From assembly GCA_964555675.1 (NCBI GenBank), contig CAZKTU010000024.1, positions 1-45,732 on the forward strand: a stretch of 45,732 bases of DNA, read 5' to 3'. The position numbers and the translations under genes were made by a program. Below are positions 7,864 through 16,713 of this stretch, piece by piece (position 1 is the stretch's first letter; the number at the start of each line of letters is the position of its first letter). A model generated the notes under the pieces. The model was not told the DNA's origin. It saw only the letters and a list, made by a program, of their open reading frames with translations, and searched no databases. This DNA comes from CAIWXH01 sp964555675. GTDB lineage: Bacteria > Chloroflexota > Chloroflexia > Chloroflexales > Chloroflexaceae.

Positions 7864-10071
7864 GTGGACCTCACAGCCTTCCACAATCAGTTTCGCGAAG
7901 AGACGGCCGAGAATATCCGCGCCCTCGGCGATGGGCTGCTCGCCCTCGAGGGCGAGGTGGACGAGGCTGCCCGCAAAGCCCAGATCGACCGGGTCTTTCG
8001 GGCCATGCACACTGTCAAGGGCTCGGCCCGTATGCTCGGCTTCGAGGCCGTCGGGCGCCTCGCCCACGCCCTCGAGAACCTGCTCGGCGACCTGCGCCAG
8101 GGCCGGCGCACCCTCGACCGTGCCCTCGCCGACGCTCTGCTGCGCGGGGGCGACGCGCTGCTGTCGCTCGCGGCCGCCGCCGTCGAGGGCCGCCCCGCCG
8201 AGCTCGATCTCGAGGCGCTGATCGCGGCCCTGCCGGGCTCGGCGGGCGAGCCGGTGGCGCCCCCCCTGGCCCTTCCCGAGGCGGCGCAGCCTGCCGCGCC
8301 GCTGCCCGGCCAGAGCGGGCCCGCCCCGTCGCGCGGCGCCTCGCGCCAGACGGTGCGGGTGCGCGTCGACCGCCTCGACCGTATGCTCAACCTGGCCGGC
8401 GAGCTGGTGGTCGAGCAGCAGGCCCTGGCCGAACACAGCGAGCAGTTGCGTGCGCTTCACGAGCTGGTCGAGCGCCAGGCTCGGGCCCTGGCCGCCCTCG
8501 AGGGCGAGCTCGAGCGGCTACGCTTCTCGGCCGCCCAGCGTCAGAGCCTCAACCTGCGGCTCGAGGCCGCGCGCCAGGCGACGAGCGAGGCCCGTAAGCT
8601 GTCCCAGCGCCAGGGCGAGCGCTTCGCGCGCCAGGCCGGCCAGCACGAGCTGCTGGTCAAGGACCTCGAGCAGGAGGTCATGGCCGCCCGCCTGCTGCCC
8701 ATCGCCACGCTCTTCGCGGGGCTGCCGCGCATCGTGCGCGACCTGGCCCAGGCCACTGGCAAAGAGGTCCGCCTCGAACTGCTCGGCGAGGGTGTCGAGC
8801 TCGACCGTAAGGTTCTCGAGCTGATCAACGATCCGCTTATTCACCTGGTGCGCAATGCCGTGGATCACGGCATCGAGCCCCCCGCCGAGCGCGAGGCCGC
8901 CGGCAAGGCCCCCCAGGGCCTGATCACTATTAGCGCCGAGGCCGTCGGCGGCGAGGTGCGGGTGACGATCAGCGACGACGGCCGCGGCATGGACCCCCAG
9001 CGCCTGCGCGAGCGGGCGGTGCGCCTGGGGATGCTCTCGCCCGAGGGGGCGGCCCTGCTCGCCGACGCCGATGCGCTCGAGCTGATCTTCCAGCCTGGCT
9101 TCTCGACCGCGACTATGGTCACCGACATCTCGGGGCGCGGCGTGGGCATGGACGTCGTGCGGGCCAATATCGGCGAGCTTGGGGGGCAGGTGCGTCTCGA
9201 GTCGCCGCCGGGCCAGGGCACGCGCGTGGTTCTGGCGCTGCCACTGACCCTGGTGACCACCCGCGTGCTGCTGCTGCGGGCCGGGCCCATGACCTTCGCC
9301 CTGCCGGCCGGTGGCTGCTACGGCGCTCTCTGGGTGCGCCGGCACGAGCTGCGGGCCCTGGAGGGACAGCCCACCCTCGAGGTCGAGGGGCGCACTGTGA
9401 TCGCGCTGCCCCTCGCCGAGCTGCTCGGGATCGCAGCCGCCCCGCCCTTCTCGGGCGGCGAGCGGGCCCCGGCGATCCTCATCGGCGCCGCCCAGCGCCC
9501 CATGGCCCTAATCGTCGACCAGCTCCTCGACGAGCGCGAGGCCGTCGTCAAGCCCCTTGGGCAGCTCCTCGGCGCCCAGCGCCACTACAGCGGGGCGGTG
9601 CAGTTGGGCGACGGCTCCCTGGTGCTGCTGCTCAACCCGGCCCAGTTGCTGCTCGGCGCGCGAGCCGTCGCCCCGGCGCGGACCCAGGCCCCGCGCCGGC
9701 GCTCGCACCTGCTGGTGGCCGACGACTCATTCACCACCCGCGAGCTGATCCGCAGCATCCTCCAGTCGGCGGGCTACGAGGTCACGGCGGCCGTCGATGG
9801 CGTCGACGCCCTTGACAGGCTGCGCTCGCACCCCTACGATTTGCTCGTCAGCGATGTCGAGATGCCGCGTCTTGATGGCTTCCAGCTCGTCGCCCGGCTG
9901 CGGGGCGACCCCGCCCTGCGGCAGCTCCCTGCGGTCCTGATCACCAGCCTGGCCTCCGAAGAGCATCGGCGACGCGGCCTCGAGGTGGGGGCCCAGGCCT
10001 ATATCGTCAAGAGCCAGTTCAACCAGGAGAGCCTGCTGGATGTGGTTCGCCAATTGCTTGGGCCCCAGTAG
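7864..10071 (+). CDS. cheA: Hybrid chemosensory histidine kinase CheA-REC
   Basis: A 735-residue kinase of the CheA class. The Hpt/P1 domain carries the phospho-accepting His49 in HTVKGSARMLGF. An Ala/Pro-rich linker (about 130-160) stands where P2, the CheY/CheB docking domain, would be; I see no P2. An elongated coiled dimerisation region follows, then the ATPase with N-box HLVRNAVDHG (N331) and G-box SDDGRGMD, a CheW-like P5 domain (about 460-590), and a C-terminal receiver whose phospho-acceptor is Asp664 in SDVEMP. The start is GTG, six bases after the receptor stop. Hybrid CheA-REC kinases are typical of alternative-function systems such as Frz-type pathways. The attached receiver probably acts as a phosphate sink or internal output. 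Confidence 0.93.
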   Translation: MDLTAFHNQFREETAENIRALGDGLLALEGEVDEAARKAQIDRVFRAMHTVKGSARMLGFEAVGRLAHALENLLGDLRQGRRTLDRALADALLRGGDALLSLAAAAVEGRPAELDLEALIAALPGSAGEPVAPPLALPEAAQPAAPLPGQSGPAPSRGASRQTVRVRVDRLDRMLNLAGELVVEQQALAEHSEQLRALHELVERQARALAALEGELERLRFSAAQRQSLNLRLEAARQATSEARKLSQRQGERFARQAGQHELLVKDLEQEVMAARLLPIATLFAGLPRIVRDLAQATGKEVRLELLGEGVELDRKVLELINDPLIHLVRNAVDHGIEPPAEREAAGKAPQGLITISAEAVGGEVRVTISDDGRGMDPQRLRERAVRLGMLSPEGAALLADADALELIFQPGFSTATMVTDISGRGVGMDVVRANIGELGGQVRLESPPGQGTRVVLALPLTLVTTRVLLLRAGPMTFALPAGGCYGALWVRRHELRALEGQPTLEVEGRTVIALPLAELLGIAAAPPFSGGERAPAILIGAAQRPMALIVDQLLDEREAVVKPLGQLLGAQRHYSGAVQLGDGSLVLLLNPAQLLLGARAVAPARTQAPRRRSHLLVADDSFTTRELIRSILQSAGYEVTAAVDGVDALDRLRSHPYDLLVSDVEMPRLDGFQLVARLRGDPALRQLPAVLITSLASEEHRRRGLEVGAQAYIVKSQFNQESLLDVVRQLLGPQ

Positions 10072-10214
10072 GGGGCCGCGGTTATGGCCTGGCTGTATGC
10101 TGTGGATAGCGCCGGTGTCGTGCGGGCCAGGGCCGCTCTTGTCAGCTTAACCGGTCGAGCCTCCGCCACACGGCGCCACAGGCGCCAGGGAGCCGACCAG
10201 ACACGAGGGTTGTC

Positions 10215-10577
10215 ATGACGGGTAAGATCTTGGTCGTCGACGATAGCAAGCTCGTCACCGACATTGTGAAGCTCCGCCTCGAGATGTACGGCTACGAGGT
10301 GCGCCTCGCCCACAGCGGCGAAGAGGCCCTCGACCGCATCGCCGACGATGTGCCCGACCTGATGGTCCTCGACGTCCAGATGCCCGGCATCGACGGCTAC
10401 GAGGTCTGCAGGCGTCTGCGCGACAACCCCATGCTCGACGATCTGCGCATCATCATGCTCACCTCGAGCGACGACAAGCACGCCGCCTTCGAGGCCGGGG
10501 TCGATGACTACCTGAACAAGGAAGTCGACCTGCTCAACCTGCCGAACCGGGTCAAACTGGTGCTCGAGATGCTGTGA
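10215..10577 (+). CDS. CheY-like single-domain response regulator
   Basis: A 120-residue stand-alone receiver with the acidic pair DD at the start (VVDDSKL), phospho-acceptor Asp53 in LDVQMPGIDG, the conserved switch Thr/Ser (MLTSSD) and the Lys in LNKEV. The usual KP step is KE. With no output domain it must act by protein contact, as CheY does. A 143-base spacer separates it from cheA; GAGGG precedes the ATG. No flagellar switch genes are in the window, so its target is unknown. Confidence 0.9.
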   Translation: MTGKILVVDDSKLVTDIVKLRLEMYGYEVRLAHSGEEALDRIADDVPDLMVLDVQMPGIDGYEVCRRLRDNPMLDDLRIIMLTSSDDKHAAFEAGVDDYLNKEVDLLNLPNRVKLVLEML

Positions 10578-10596
10578 GCGGGCCGGCCCGCCGCGC

Positions 10597-11730
10597 GTGA
10601 GCGATGAACCTATGGAGACCCCCCTGCGCATCTTGCTGGTCGACGACTCGGCGCTCATGCGGCGGATGCTGCGCGAGCTGCTCGCCGGCGACCCGGGGGT
10701 GTCTGTGGTGGGCGAGGCCGGGGACGGGCGTGAGGCCATCGCCCGCGTGGCCGAGCTGCGACCCGACCTGCTCATCCTCGACGTGCGCATGCCGGTCATG
10801 GACGGCCTCGAGACGACGCGCCAGATCATGGCCTATATGCCCACGCCCATCCTGGTGCTCACGGCCTCGCTGAGCAGCTACGAGGTGGATATCACCTTCC
10901 ACATGCTCGGCGCTGGGGCCCTCGACGTGATGGAGAAGCCGCGCCTGGGCGACCAGGCCGCCGTCGAGGCGGCCCGTCGGGCCCTCCTGCGCAAGGTGCG
11001 CCTGCTCGCGCGTGTGAAGGTGGTCACCCACCTGCGGGGCCGTCGGCAGGCGCCTTCCCTGGCGGTTGGAGGCAGCCCTCCCCCGCCGCCCGTCAACGGC
11101 GGCGCGCCCCATGCACCGGCCGCCCTGCGAGGCGACATCATTCCGCCGCGCGATGTCTTCTTGCCCTTCCCCGTAGTCGTGATCGGGGCTTCGACCGGCG
11201 GCCCGCGGGTGGTGCGGCAGCTCCTCGCCGCCCTGCCGCGCACCTACGCGGCGGCGGTGCTGGTGGTGCAGCATATTGCCCAGGGCTTCAGCGGCGGCAT
11301 GGCCGACTGGCTCGCCGAGAGCTCGGCCCTGCCCGTGTCCCTCGCCCGCGAGGGCGACGCCCTCTGCCCCGGCCGCGTGCTGCTGGCCCCTGATCGCTTC
11401 GATCTGCTGGTGCAGCCCTCGGGCCTCGTCCACCTGAGCAGCCTGCCCCTGCTGCTGCTGCGGCCCGCGATCGATATCGTCATGCAGTCTGTGGCCGCCG
11501 TCTTCGGCGCCGCTACCACCGGCGTCCTGCTCACCGGCATGGGCCGCGATGGGGCGATCGGCCTTCAGGCGATCAGACGGGCCGGCGGCCTGACGATTGT
11601 GCAGGACGAGGCGAGCTGTACGATTTTTGGTATGCCGCGGGCGGCGATCGAGCTCGGCGCCGCCGAGCTTGTGCTGCCCCCCGCCCAGATCGCCGTGGCT
11701 CTGGCAGAGCGGGTCAGGGCGAGCCGGTGA
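10597..11730 (+). CDS. cheB: CheB receptor methylesterase
   Basis: A 377-residue CheB: an N-terminal receiver with Asp62 in LDVRMPVMDG, a Pro-rich linker (about 150-185), and a methylesterase domain. The catalytic triad is visible: Ser199 in GASTGGP, His226 in VVQHI and Asp318 in GMGRDGA. It removes methyl groups from receptor glutamates (and deamidates glutamines) when phosphorylated by CheA, giving adaptation. The GTG start at 10597 (GTGAGCGATGAACC) lacks a clear ribosome site; an internal ATG at 10612 is the alternative. Its stop overlaps the cheR start by four bases, so the two are translationally coupled. Confidence 0.93.
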   Translation: MSDEPMETPLRILLVDDSALMRRMLRELLAGDPGVSVVGEAGDGREAIARVAELRPDLLILDVRMPVMDGLETTRQIMAYMPTPILVLTASLSSYEVDITFHMLGAGALDVMEKPRLGDQAAVEAARRALLRKVRLLARVKVVTHLRGRRQAPSLAVGGSPPPPPVNGGAPHAPAALRGDIIPPRDVFLPFPVVVIGASTGGPRVVRQLLAALPRTYAAAVLVVQHIAQGFSGGMADWLAESSALPVSLAREGDALCPGRVLLAPDRFDLLVQPSGLVHLSSLPLLLLRPAIDIVMQSVAAVFGAATTGVLLTGMGRDGAIGLQAIRRAGGLTIVQDEASCTIFGMPRAAIELGAAELVLPPAQIAVALAERVRASR

Positions 11731-13220
11731 GCGCCCCAGGTACACCCGCGGCGCTCTCGGCGCGCCAGGCCGCCGCCCTGCGCGACCTGCTGGCGACCTA
11801 CTGTGGCGTCTATCTCGACGATACTCGCTCGGGCGCCCTCGAGGCGGCCGCCCAGCGCCGTACTCGGGCCCTCGGCGTCTCCCTGCCCGCCTATGTCGCA
11901 GCCCTGGGCGACGATAAGGCCGAGCTGCAGCGCCTGGCCGAGCTGCTGCTCAACCACGAAACCCAGTTCTTTCGCAACAGGCCCCACATGCGCGCCCTGT
12001 GCGAGGTCGTGCTGCCCGAGCTGCAGCGCCGTCTGCCCCCAGGCGCGCCCCTGCGGCTCTGGAGCGCCGGGTGCGCCACGGGCGAGGAGCCCTACTCGCT
12101 GGCGATCGCCGCCCTCGAAGCCCTCGGCGAGCGCCCCGGCCGCCCGGTCGAGATCTGGGCGACCGACCTGAGCGAAGCGGCCCTGGCGCAGGCTCGCGCC
12201 GGGCTCTATCGGGGCCGCAGCCTGAGCAATCTGACGCCCCAGCAGCGCGCTCGCTACTTCACCGCCCGCGGCTCCGAGCTGGCCGTCAGCGAGCGGGTGC
12301 GCTCCCTGGTGCGCTTCGAGCAGCTCAACCTGCTCGAGCCCTTCCCTGCGCACGCTCGCGGCGTGCAGGCGATCTTCTGCCAGAATGTGACGATCTACTT
12401 CCAGGTGAGTACCTGCCGGGCCCTGATGGAGCGCTTCTACCAGGCCCTCGACGAGGGCGGCTCGCTCTTCCTCGGTTTTTCCGAGACGCTCTGGAACATA
12501 TTCGACCGTTTTCGCTGGCGAGAGGTGGCCGGGTCCTACGTTTACTATAAAGAGTCGCAGCGCGAGTCGGGCCGGGCCCATACCACAGCCTGGCTCGGCG
12601 GCACGGCGCCCCTGGTGCCACGGCAGTTCGAGCGGTCGGCGCTCGGCGATACGCCCGTTCGCACACCCCGCCCGACGCTGCAGCGCGAGCGGGGGCCGGC
12701 GCTCTTCGCGGCGGGCGAGGTCGTTGGCCGCGGGCGCGCCCTGATCGACGCGGGGCAGGCGGGGGCGGCTCTCGAGCTGTTCGGCGCAACGCCCCTGGCC
12801 GGGGCCCACGCCCCGCAGATTCTGGCCCTGGCGGCGCGGGCTCACGCCGACAGGGGCGATCTCGACCTGGCGGCCGCCGAGGCCCGCCGCGCCCTCGAGC
12901 TGAATCCGCTTACCACCGAGGCTCATCTGCTGATCGGACTGATCTATGCTCGCCAGGGCCGCTACGGGGCGGCCGTCGCCCAGCTCGAGCGAGCGCGCTA
13001 CCTCGACCCCGAGGCCCCCGTGGTGGCCTTTCATCTGGCCGAGAGCTGTCGACAGGCGGGCAGGGCCGAGGACGCACTGCGCGAGTACCGCAACACCATC
13101 CGCCTCCTCGCGGCCCGCCCGCCCGACGAACTGATCGATGGGGTGGCCGTCGGGTGGCTGAGCGAGACCTGCAGCCGCTATGTCACAAGCCTGGATGTCG
13201 GGGACAGCAAAAAGGGGTAA
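11727..13220 (+). CDS. cheR: CheR receptor methyltransferase with TPR tail
   Basis: A 497-residue protein. The all-alpha N-terminal domain ends in NHETQFFRN and is followed by the SAM-binding domain with GCATGEEPYSLAI (115-127) and FCQNVTIYF. After a linker rich in R, P and T, at least three TPR-like helical pairs occupy the last 150 or so residues. CheR methylates receptor glutamates with SAM, opposing CheB. TPR-tailed CheR proteins are known from non-enteric systems, where the repeats mediate protein contacts. The GTG start overlaps the cheB stop (GTGA). The TAA stop codon lies in the loop of an 8-bp hairpin. Confidence 0.92.
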   Translation: MSAPGTPAALSARQAAALRDLLATYCGVYLDDTRSGALEAAAQRRTRALGVSLPAYVAALGDDKAELQRLAELLLNHETQFFRNRPHMRALCEVVLPELQRRLPPGAPLRLWSAGCATGEEPYSLAIAALEALGERPGRPVEIWATDLSEAALAQARAGLYRGRSLSNLTPQQRARYFTARGSELAVSERVRSLVRFEQLNLLEPFPAHARGVQAIFCQNVTIYFQVSTCRALMERFYQALDEGGSLFLGFSETLWNIFDRFRWREVAGSYVYYKESQRESGRAHTTAWLGGTAPLVPRQFERSALGDTPVRTPRPTLQRERGPALFAAGEVVGRGRALIDAGQAGAALELFGATPLAGAHAPQILALAARAHADRGDLDLAAAEARRALELNPLTTEAHLLIGLIYARQGRYGAAVAQLERARYLDPEAPVVAFHLAESCRQAGRAEDALREYRNTIRLLAARPPDELIDGVAVGWLSETCSRYVTSLDVGDSKKG

Positions 13221-13231
13221 ACGCCCCTTTT
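13210..13231 (+). terminator. Terminator-like hairpin overlapping the cheR stop codon
   Basis: AAAAGGGG (13210-13217) and CCCCTTTT (13224-13231) form a perfect 8-bp stem with loop TAAACG. The cheR stop codon TAA is in that loop. The U-run is part of the stem rather than after it, so termination would be partial at best. It lies four bases before the likely start of the phosphatase gene. A role as attenuator or translational gate between the two modules is equally possible. Confidence 0.6.
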
Positions 13232-13234
13232 ACT

Positions 13235-14404
13235 ATGCTCAGTAGTATGACCAAGCGCACCGCCAACCTACGCCAAAGGTCCCTCGGGGCCACCCTGCTG
13301 AGCCACAGGGTGGGGGCGACGCTCTACCGGTCGGCCCGGCGCAGGCAGCAGCTCCGGGCCGCGGGGCAGGCCGCAGCCCTCGAGCTGGTGACGGCGGCCC
13401 TGACGGCCGAGCAGCAGCGGCGGGCGGCCGAGCTCGAGCAGGAGCTGCAGATGGCCCGCGACATCCAGCAGGGCCTGCTGCTCGAGGCGGCGCCGCGCCT
13501 GCCGGGGTGGGAGCTGGCGGCGGTCTCGCTCCCGGCCCGCGAGCTGGGCGGCGACCTGTACGACTTTCTCAACCTCGGCGGCGGGGTGCAGGGGATCATG
13601 ATCGGCGATGTGAGCGGCAAGGGCCTGCCGGCGGCCCTGCGCATGGCCGTGGCCCGCACGGTCTTCCGGCACGAGGCCCGCCGGGGCGACGACCCGGGGC
13701 CGACCCTGGCCGGGGTCAACAGGGGCATACTGAGCGAGATCCCCCAGGGCATGGTCACGATGCTCTATCTGCGCCTCGACCCGGCCCGCGGGCTGCTGCG
13801 CATCGCCAATGCAGGGCACACCTTCCCGCTCTTCGTGAACGGCAGCGTGAGCGAGCTCGAGCTGTCGGGGCTGCCCCTGGGGGTTGACGCCGACAGCGAC
13901 TACAGCGAGGCCACGGCCGAGATGGGCCCGGGCGACACGGTGATCCTCTACACCGACGGCGTGCTCGAGGCCGAGAACGCGCGGGGCGAGATCTTCACCT
14001 ACGAGCGGCTGCACGCCCTGGTGGCGGCCAACGCCCACCTGAAGCCGCGGGCCATGGTGGCCCTGATGCTGCACGAGCTGCGCGGCTGGAGCGCGGGCCG
14101 GCAGAGCGACGATGTGACGATCGTGGTCCTGCGGCGTCGCCTGAGCAGCCTGGCGGCTGAGCTGCGCGGCATCGCCGCCGAGGTGCTGGGGGAGGAGCGG
14201 GCGGGCCCATTCTGGGCCGAGGCGGCCCCGCGCATCGCCGAGGCTGGCCCCGCGGGCGGGGGCGCCCCCGAGGCCTGGATCGGCGCCCTGCCCGAACTGC
14301 TCGGGCTAGCCCAGGCCCGTTTCGGGCGTGGTCTTGCCCGCGAGCTGAACCAGCAGTTGCGGCTTGCAATCGAGGATTATCGCCAGGAGCGGCCGCAATC
14401 CTAG
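13235..14404 (+). CDS. SpoIIE/RsbU-type PP2C serine phosphatase
   Basis: A 389-residue phosphatase. A coiled coil (about 45-80) leads into the catalytic core with the metal-binding acidic motifs GGDLYDF, GDVSGKG, YTDGVLEAEN and SDDVTIVVLRR. This family removes phosphate from serine on STAS-domain anti-sigma antagonists. No sensor domain (PAS, GAF, receiver or HAMP) precedes the core. About 70 residues follow it, ending ARELNQQLRLAIEDYRQER, and match no domain I know. Two starts are possible, ATG at 13235 or 13247; neither has a good ribosome site, so translation may depend on the hairpin upstream. Its probable substrate is the STAS protein at 16710. Confidence 0.9.
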   Translation: MLSSMTKRTANLRQRSLGATLLSHRVGATLYRSARRRQQLRAAGQAAALELVTAALTAEQQRRAAELEQELQMARDIQQGLLLEAAPRLPGWELAAVSLPARELGGDLYDFLNLGGGVQGIMIGDVSGKGLPAALRMAVARTVFRHEARRGDDPGPTLAGVNRGILSEIPQGMVTMLYLRLDPARGLLRIANAGHTFPLFVNGSVSELELSGLPLGVDADSDYSEATAEMGPGDTVILYTDGVLEAENARGEIFTYERLHALVAANAHLKPRAMVALMLHELRGWSAGRQSDDVTIVVLRRRLSSLAAELRGIAAEVLGEERAGPFWAEAAPRIAEAGPAGGGAPEAWIGALPELLGLAQARFGRGLARELNQQLRLAIEDYRQERPQS

Positions 14405-14419
14405 GCGACGCCAGACGCG

Positions 14420-14448
14420 TGTACATGTCTGAAACGGCATGGTATAGT
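14420..14448 (+). promoter_or_regulatory. Extended -10 promoter for the TPR gene
   Basis: TGTACA (14420-14425) and TATAGT (14443-14448) are exactly 17 bases apart, and TGG directly before TATAGT makes an extended -10. The same stretch ATGGTATAGTAG recurs at 17067 before the response regulator gene, so both may be read by the same holoenzyme. Confidence 0.6.
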
Positions 14449-14500
14449 AGTAGGCCCGGCAGCGGACGGCGGCGCCAGAGAGGCGGAGACGGAGCTAGCA

Positions 14501-16069
14501 ATGTCGGCGAATGATCAGCTGCACTTCATGCCGCTCGACCTCGACACCTTCGCGGGGAGCGAGCGTTTCATGGCCGGCACGCGCCTGGGTGCGGCCTTCA
14601 GCCAGGGTATGCGCTCGTACCTGCGGGCCGCCTACATCGAGGCGATCGAGCACTTCAAGGCGGCGCTGATCGCGGCCTATGTCGACGGCGAGGAGCAGGC
14701 CCAGATCTTCGAGCGCGAGCGGGCGATCATCTACCTCTACATCGGCAACGCCCTGGCCTTCCAGGACGACTGGGAGGGGGCCCTGCGCGAGTATCTCGAG
14801 GCGGTGCAGACCGACACCCAGCTTGCCGAGGCCCACTACAACCTGGGCGTCTCGTTCGCGGCCATGGGTCAGATCGACCGCGGCATCGCGGCCTTCAAAG
14901 AGACCCTCGAGCACAACCCGAACCTCTACGAGGCCCACTTCGCCCTCGGCCGCTGCTACCAGAAGGCCGACGACGCCGGGCGGGCCTACATCCACTACAA
15001 CAGCGCCTGCACCGCCCGCCCCCAGGCCGCCGAGCCGCGCTACTACATGGGCCTGATGCACCAGAGCCACGGCGCCCACGAGCTGGCCCAGCGCTGCTTC
15101 GCCGAGGCCCTGCGGGTGGAGCCGACCTTCGTCACCCCCGACCCCGACCCCGATAACGCTCTGGTCACCCGCTCGGAGGAGGAGGTGGCCCAGTGGTACT
15201 ACAGGCTGAGCCAGGCCCTCAAGCAGCAGCGCTACGAGGAGGAGGCCGAGCGGATCTACAGGGCCCTGCTGCAGTGGCGCCCGCACGAGCACTACGCCCA
15301 CTATCTGTTGGGCAACCTTCTGGCCCGCCAGCGGCGCTTCGACGAGGCCCTGGCCGAGTACGCCCAGTTGCCGCCCCAGCACCGCCACTTCGTCGACGCG
15401 CGCCTGCGCATGAGCGCGGTGCTGCGCCTGCAGAAGCGGACGAAGCAGGCCTATGATGTGCTCTTCGAGTGCGCCCGCCTGAATCCTGGCCACGGCCTGC
15501 TCTTTCTGAATATGGGCAAGCTGCTCTATGATATGGGTCTGAACGCTCAGGCCGTGCGCGCCTTCGAGCGGGCCGTGCAGTTGCTGCCCCAGGACCCCCA
15601 GGCCCACTATCTGCTCGGTTTCATGTACACGGTGCTCGGCCGCGAGAGCTGGGCTCTGGCGGCGTGGCGCAAGGCCGTCGAGTTGGCGCCCAACGCCCAC
15701 TCGCTGCGTTACGACCTCGGCTATATGTATGTGCGGCGGGGCCGCTTCGACCTGGCCGCGGGCGAGTTCCAGCACGTGCTCGAGCAGTCGCCCGAAGATA
15801 TCGAGACCAATTTCATGCTCGGCCTCTGCTACAAAGAGCTGGTCGAGCCGGGGCGGGCCATCCCGCTGTTCGAGAAGGTGCTGCGGCGCAATCCGCGCCA
15901 CGCCCAGGCCCTCTACTACCTCGGGGCCTGTTACCTGCAGATCGGCAATACCAGCCTCGGCAAGGCCTACCTGCGCCGCTACGACCACCTGGCCCGCCAG
16001 GACGCCGCCGTGGCAACGGTGACCCAGCCGGCCCGTCGCCGCAGCATCGCCGCCGTGCCGACGCCCTAA
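14501..16069 (+). CDS. TPR-repeat scaffold protein
   Basis: A 522-residue protein made almost wholly of tetratricopeptide repeats, roughly ten of them from residue 65 to 500. Examples are AEAHYNLGVSFAAMGQ, YEAHFALGRCYQKADD, PQAHYLLGFMYTVLGR and AQALYYLGACYLQIGN. No signal peptide, membrane segment or enzyme domain is present, so it is a cytoplasmic protein-interaction scaffold. It lies between the serine phosphatase and the serine kinase genes of the partner-switching module and has its own promoter at 14420-14448. It could tether those proteins or link them to the chemosensory array, but no partner is shown by the sequence. Confidence 0.88.
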   Translation: MSANDQLHFMPLDLDTFAGSERFMAGTRLGAAFSQGMRSYLRAAYIEAIEHFKAALIAAYVDGEEQAQIFERERAIIYLYIGNALAFQDDWEGALREYLEAVQTDTQLAEAHYNLGVSFAAMGQIDRGIAAFKETLEHNPNLYEAHFALGRCYQKADDAGRAYIHYNSACTARPQAAEPRYYMGLMHQSHGAHELAQRCFAEALRVEPTFVTPDPDPDNALVTRSEEEVAQWYYRLSQALKQQRYEEEAERIYRALLQWRPHEHYAHYLLGNLLARQRRFDEALAEYAQLPPQHRHFVDARLRMSAVLRLQKRTKQAYDVLFECARLNPGHGLLFLNMGKLLYDMGLNAQAVRAFERAVQLLPQDPQAHYLLGFMYTVLGRESWALAAWRKAVELAPNAHSLRYDLGYMYVRRGRFDLAAGEFQHVLEQSPEDIETNFMLGLCYKELVEPGRAIPLFEKVLRRNPRHAQALYYLGACYLQIGNTSLGKAYLRRYDHLARQDAAVATVTQPARRRSIAAVPTP

Positions 16070-16074
16070 ATGCT

Positions 16075-16091
16075 CGCAAGCCATGCTTGCG
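16075..16091 (+). terminator. Hairpin after the TPR gene
   Basis: CGCAAGC (16075-16081) and GCTTGCG (16085-16091) form a perfect 7-bp stem with loop CAT, starting five bases after the TAA stop. No U-run follows. Two more inverted repeats follow closely (16106-16121 and 16125-16138), so the 3' untranslated region is highly structured. Confidence 0.45.
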
Positions 16092-16105
16092 GCACGCCAT
16101 AGGAC

Positions 16106-16138
16106 GGAAAAGGGGTTTTCCAGCGAGGGCAAGCCCTC
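16106..16138 (+). repeat. Two adjacent short inverted repeats
   Basis: GGAAAA-gggg-TTTTCC (16106-16121) is a perfect 6-bp stem with a four-base loop. It is followed by GAGGGC-aa-GCCCTC (16125-16138), which can fold with a four-base loop. Together with the hairpin at 16075 they fill the 218-base spacer between the TPR gene and the kinase gene. No coding or tRNA-like structure was seen there. Confidence 0.55.
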
Positions 16139-16218
16139 CCCGAGCCCCTCTCGAAGCCGTCAAATGAGCTTGGACGCTGTCTAGGGCCAGCCCCATATCG
16201 CCCGAGCCGAGCGGCGCG

Positions 16219-16249
16219 TTACACCGTCGTCATAGCCCCGGGCTACAAT
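16219..16249 (+). promoter_or_regulatory. Candidate promoter for the RsbW/STAS pair
   Basis: TACAAT at 16244-16249 is a good -10. The best -35 is TTACAC at 16219-16224, with a longer than ideal 19-base spacer. Transcription would begin about 30 bases before the ATG at 16288. Confidence 0.35.
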
Positions 16250-16287
16250 GGCCGAGCCATTGTGTGGTCAGCGTGAAGGGGTCGGGC

Positions 16288-16713
16288 ATGGAGCGAGTCG
16301 AGCTCAACATCCCCTCGAACCCAATCTTCGAGCGGGTCGTGCGCGCGAGCGCCGCCGAGGTCGGCAACGCCTTCGGCTTCTCGGAGGAGCGCGTCGAGGA
16401 CCTGAAGCTGGCGATCAGCGAGGCGGTCAACAACGCGATCGACCACGGCAATCGCCGCGAGGCCGGCAAGCTAGTGGCTGTTGTCTTCGAGATCGACGGC
16501 GAGAAGCTGGAGATCCGCATCAGCGACGAAGGCGCCGGCCTGGAGCGGCTCGACCGCTCGCGCCACGTTGTCGACGAGGCGAACCTGGAGGCCGGGCAGC
16601 TACGCGGCTTCGGCATGTATCTGATCAGCGAACTAGTCGACGACCTAGAGGTGAGCTCGTCACATCGAGGCACCATGCTCACCTTGAGACTGTATCGGAG
16701 GGCGCAGCCATGA
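16288..16713 (+). CDS. RsbW/SpoIIAB-type anti-sigma serine kinase
   Basis: A 141-residue ATPase of the HATPase_c_2 type. The N-box SEAVNNAIDHGN (residues 44-55), the G1 box ISDEGAGL and the G2-like GFGMYLI are all present, so ATP binding is expected. Family members phosphorylate a serine on a STAS antagonist and, when the antagonist is dephosphorylated, release their client, usually a sigma factor. ATG 16288 is chosen because GAAGGGG lies about seven bases upstream; a GTG eight codons earlier lacks this. Its stop overlaps the STAS start by four bases (ATGA). No sigma factor is encoded in the window, so the client is unknown and need not be a sigma factor. Confidence 0.9.
   Translation: MERVELNIPSNPIFERVVRASAAEVGNAFGFSEERVEDLKLAISEAVNNAIDHGNRREAGKLVAVVFEIDGEKLEIRISDEGAGLERLDRSRHVVDEANLEAGQLRGFGMYLISELVDDLEVSSSHRGTMLTLRLYRRAQP

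Noticed and set aside
5905..8460. Long open frame on the minus strand (over 800 codons) across the CheW-like, receptor and cheA genes
   Set aside because: It is an antisense shadow in GC-rich DNA, with Gly/Ala/Arg/His-rich low-complexity translation and no domain; the plus-strand genes have full family motifs.
13154..13234. Earlier in-frame start for the PP2C phosphatase, inside cheR
   Set aside because: It would overlap cheR by 67 bases and add a Cys-rich peptide (PLCHKPGCRGQQ) unlike the family.
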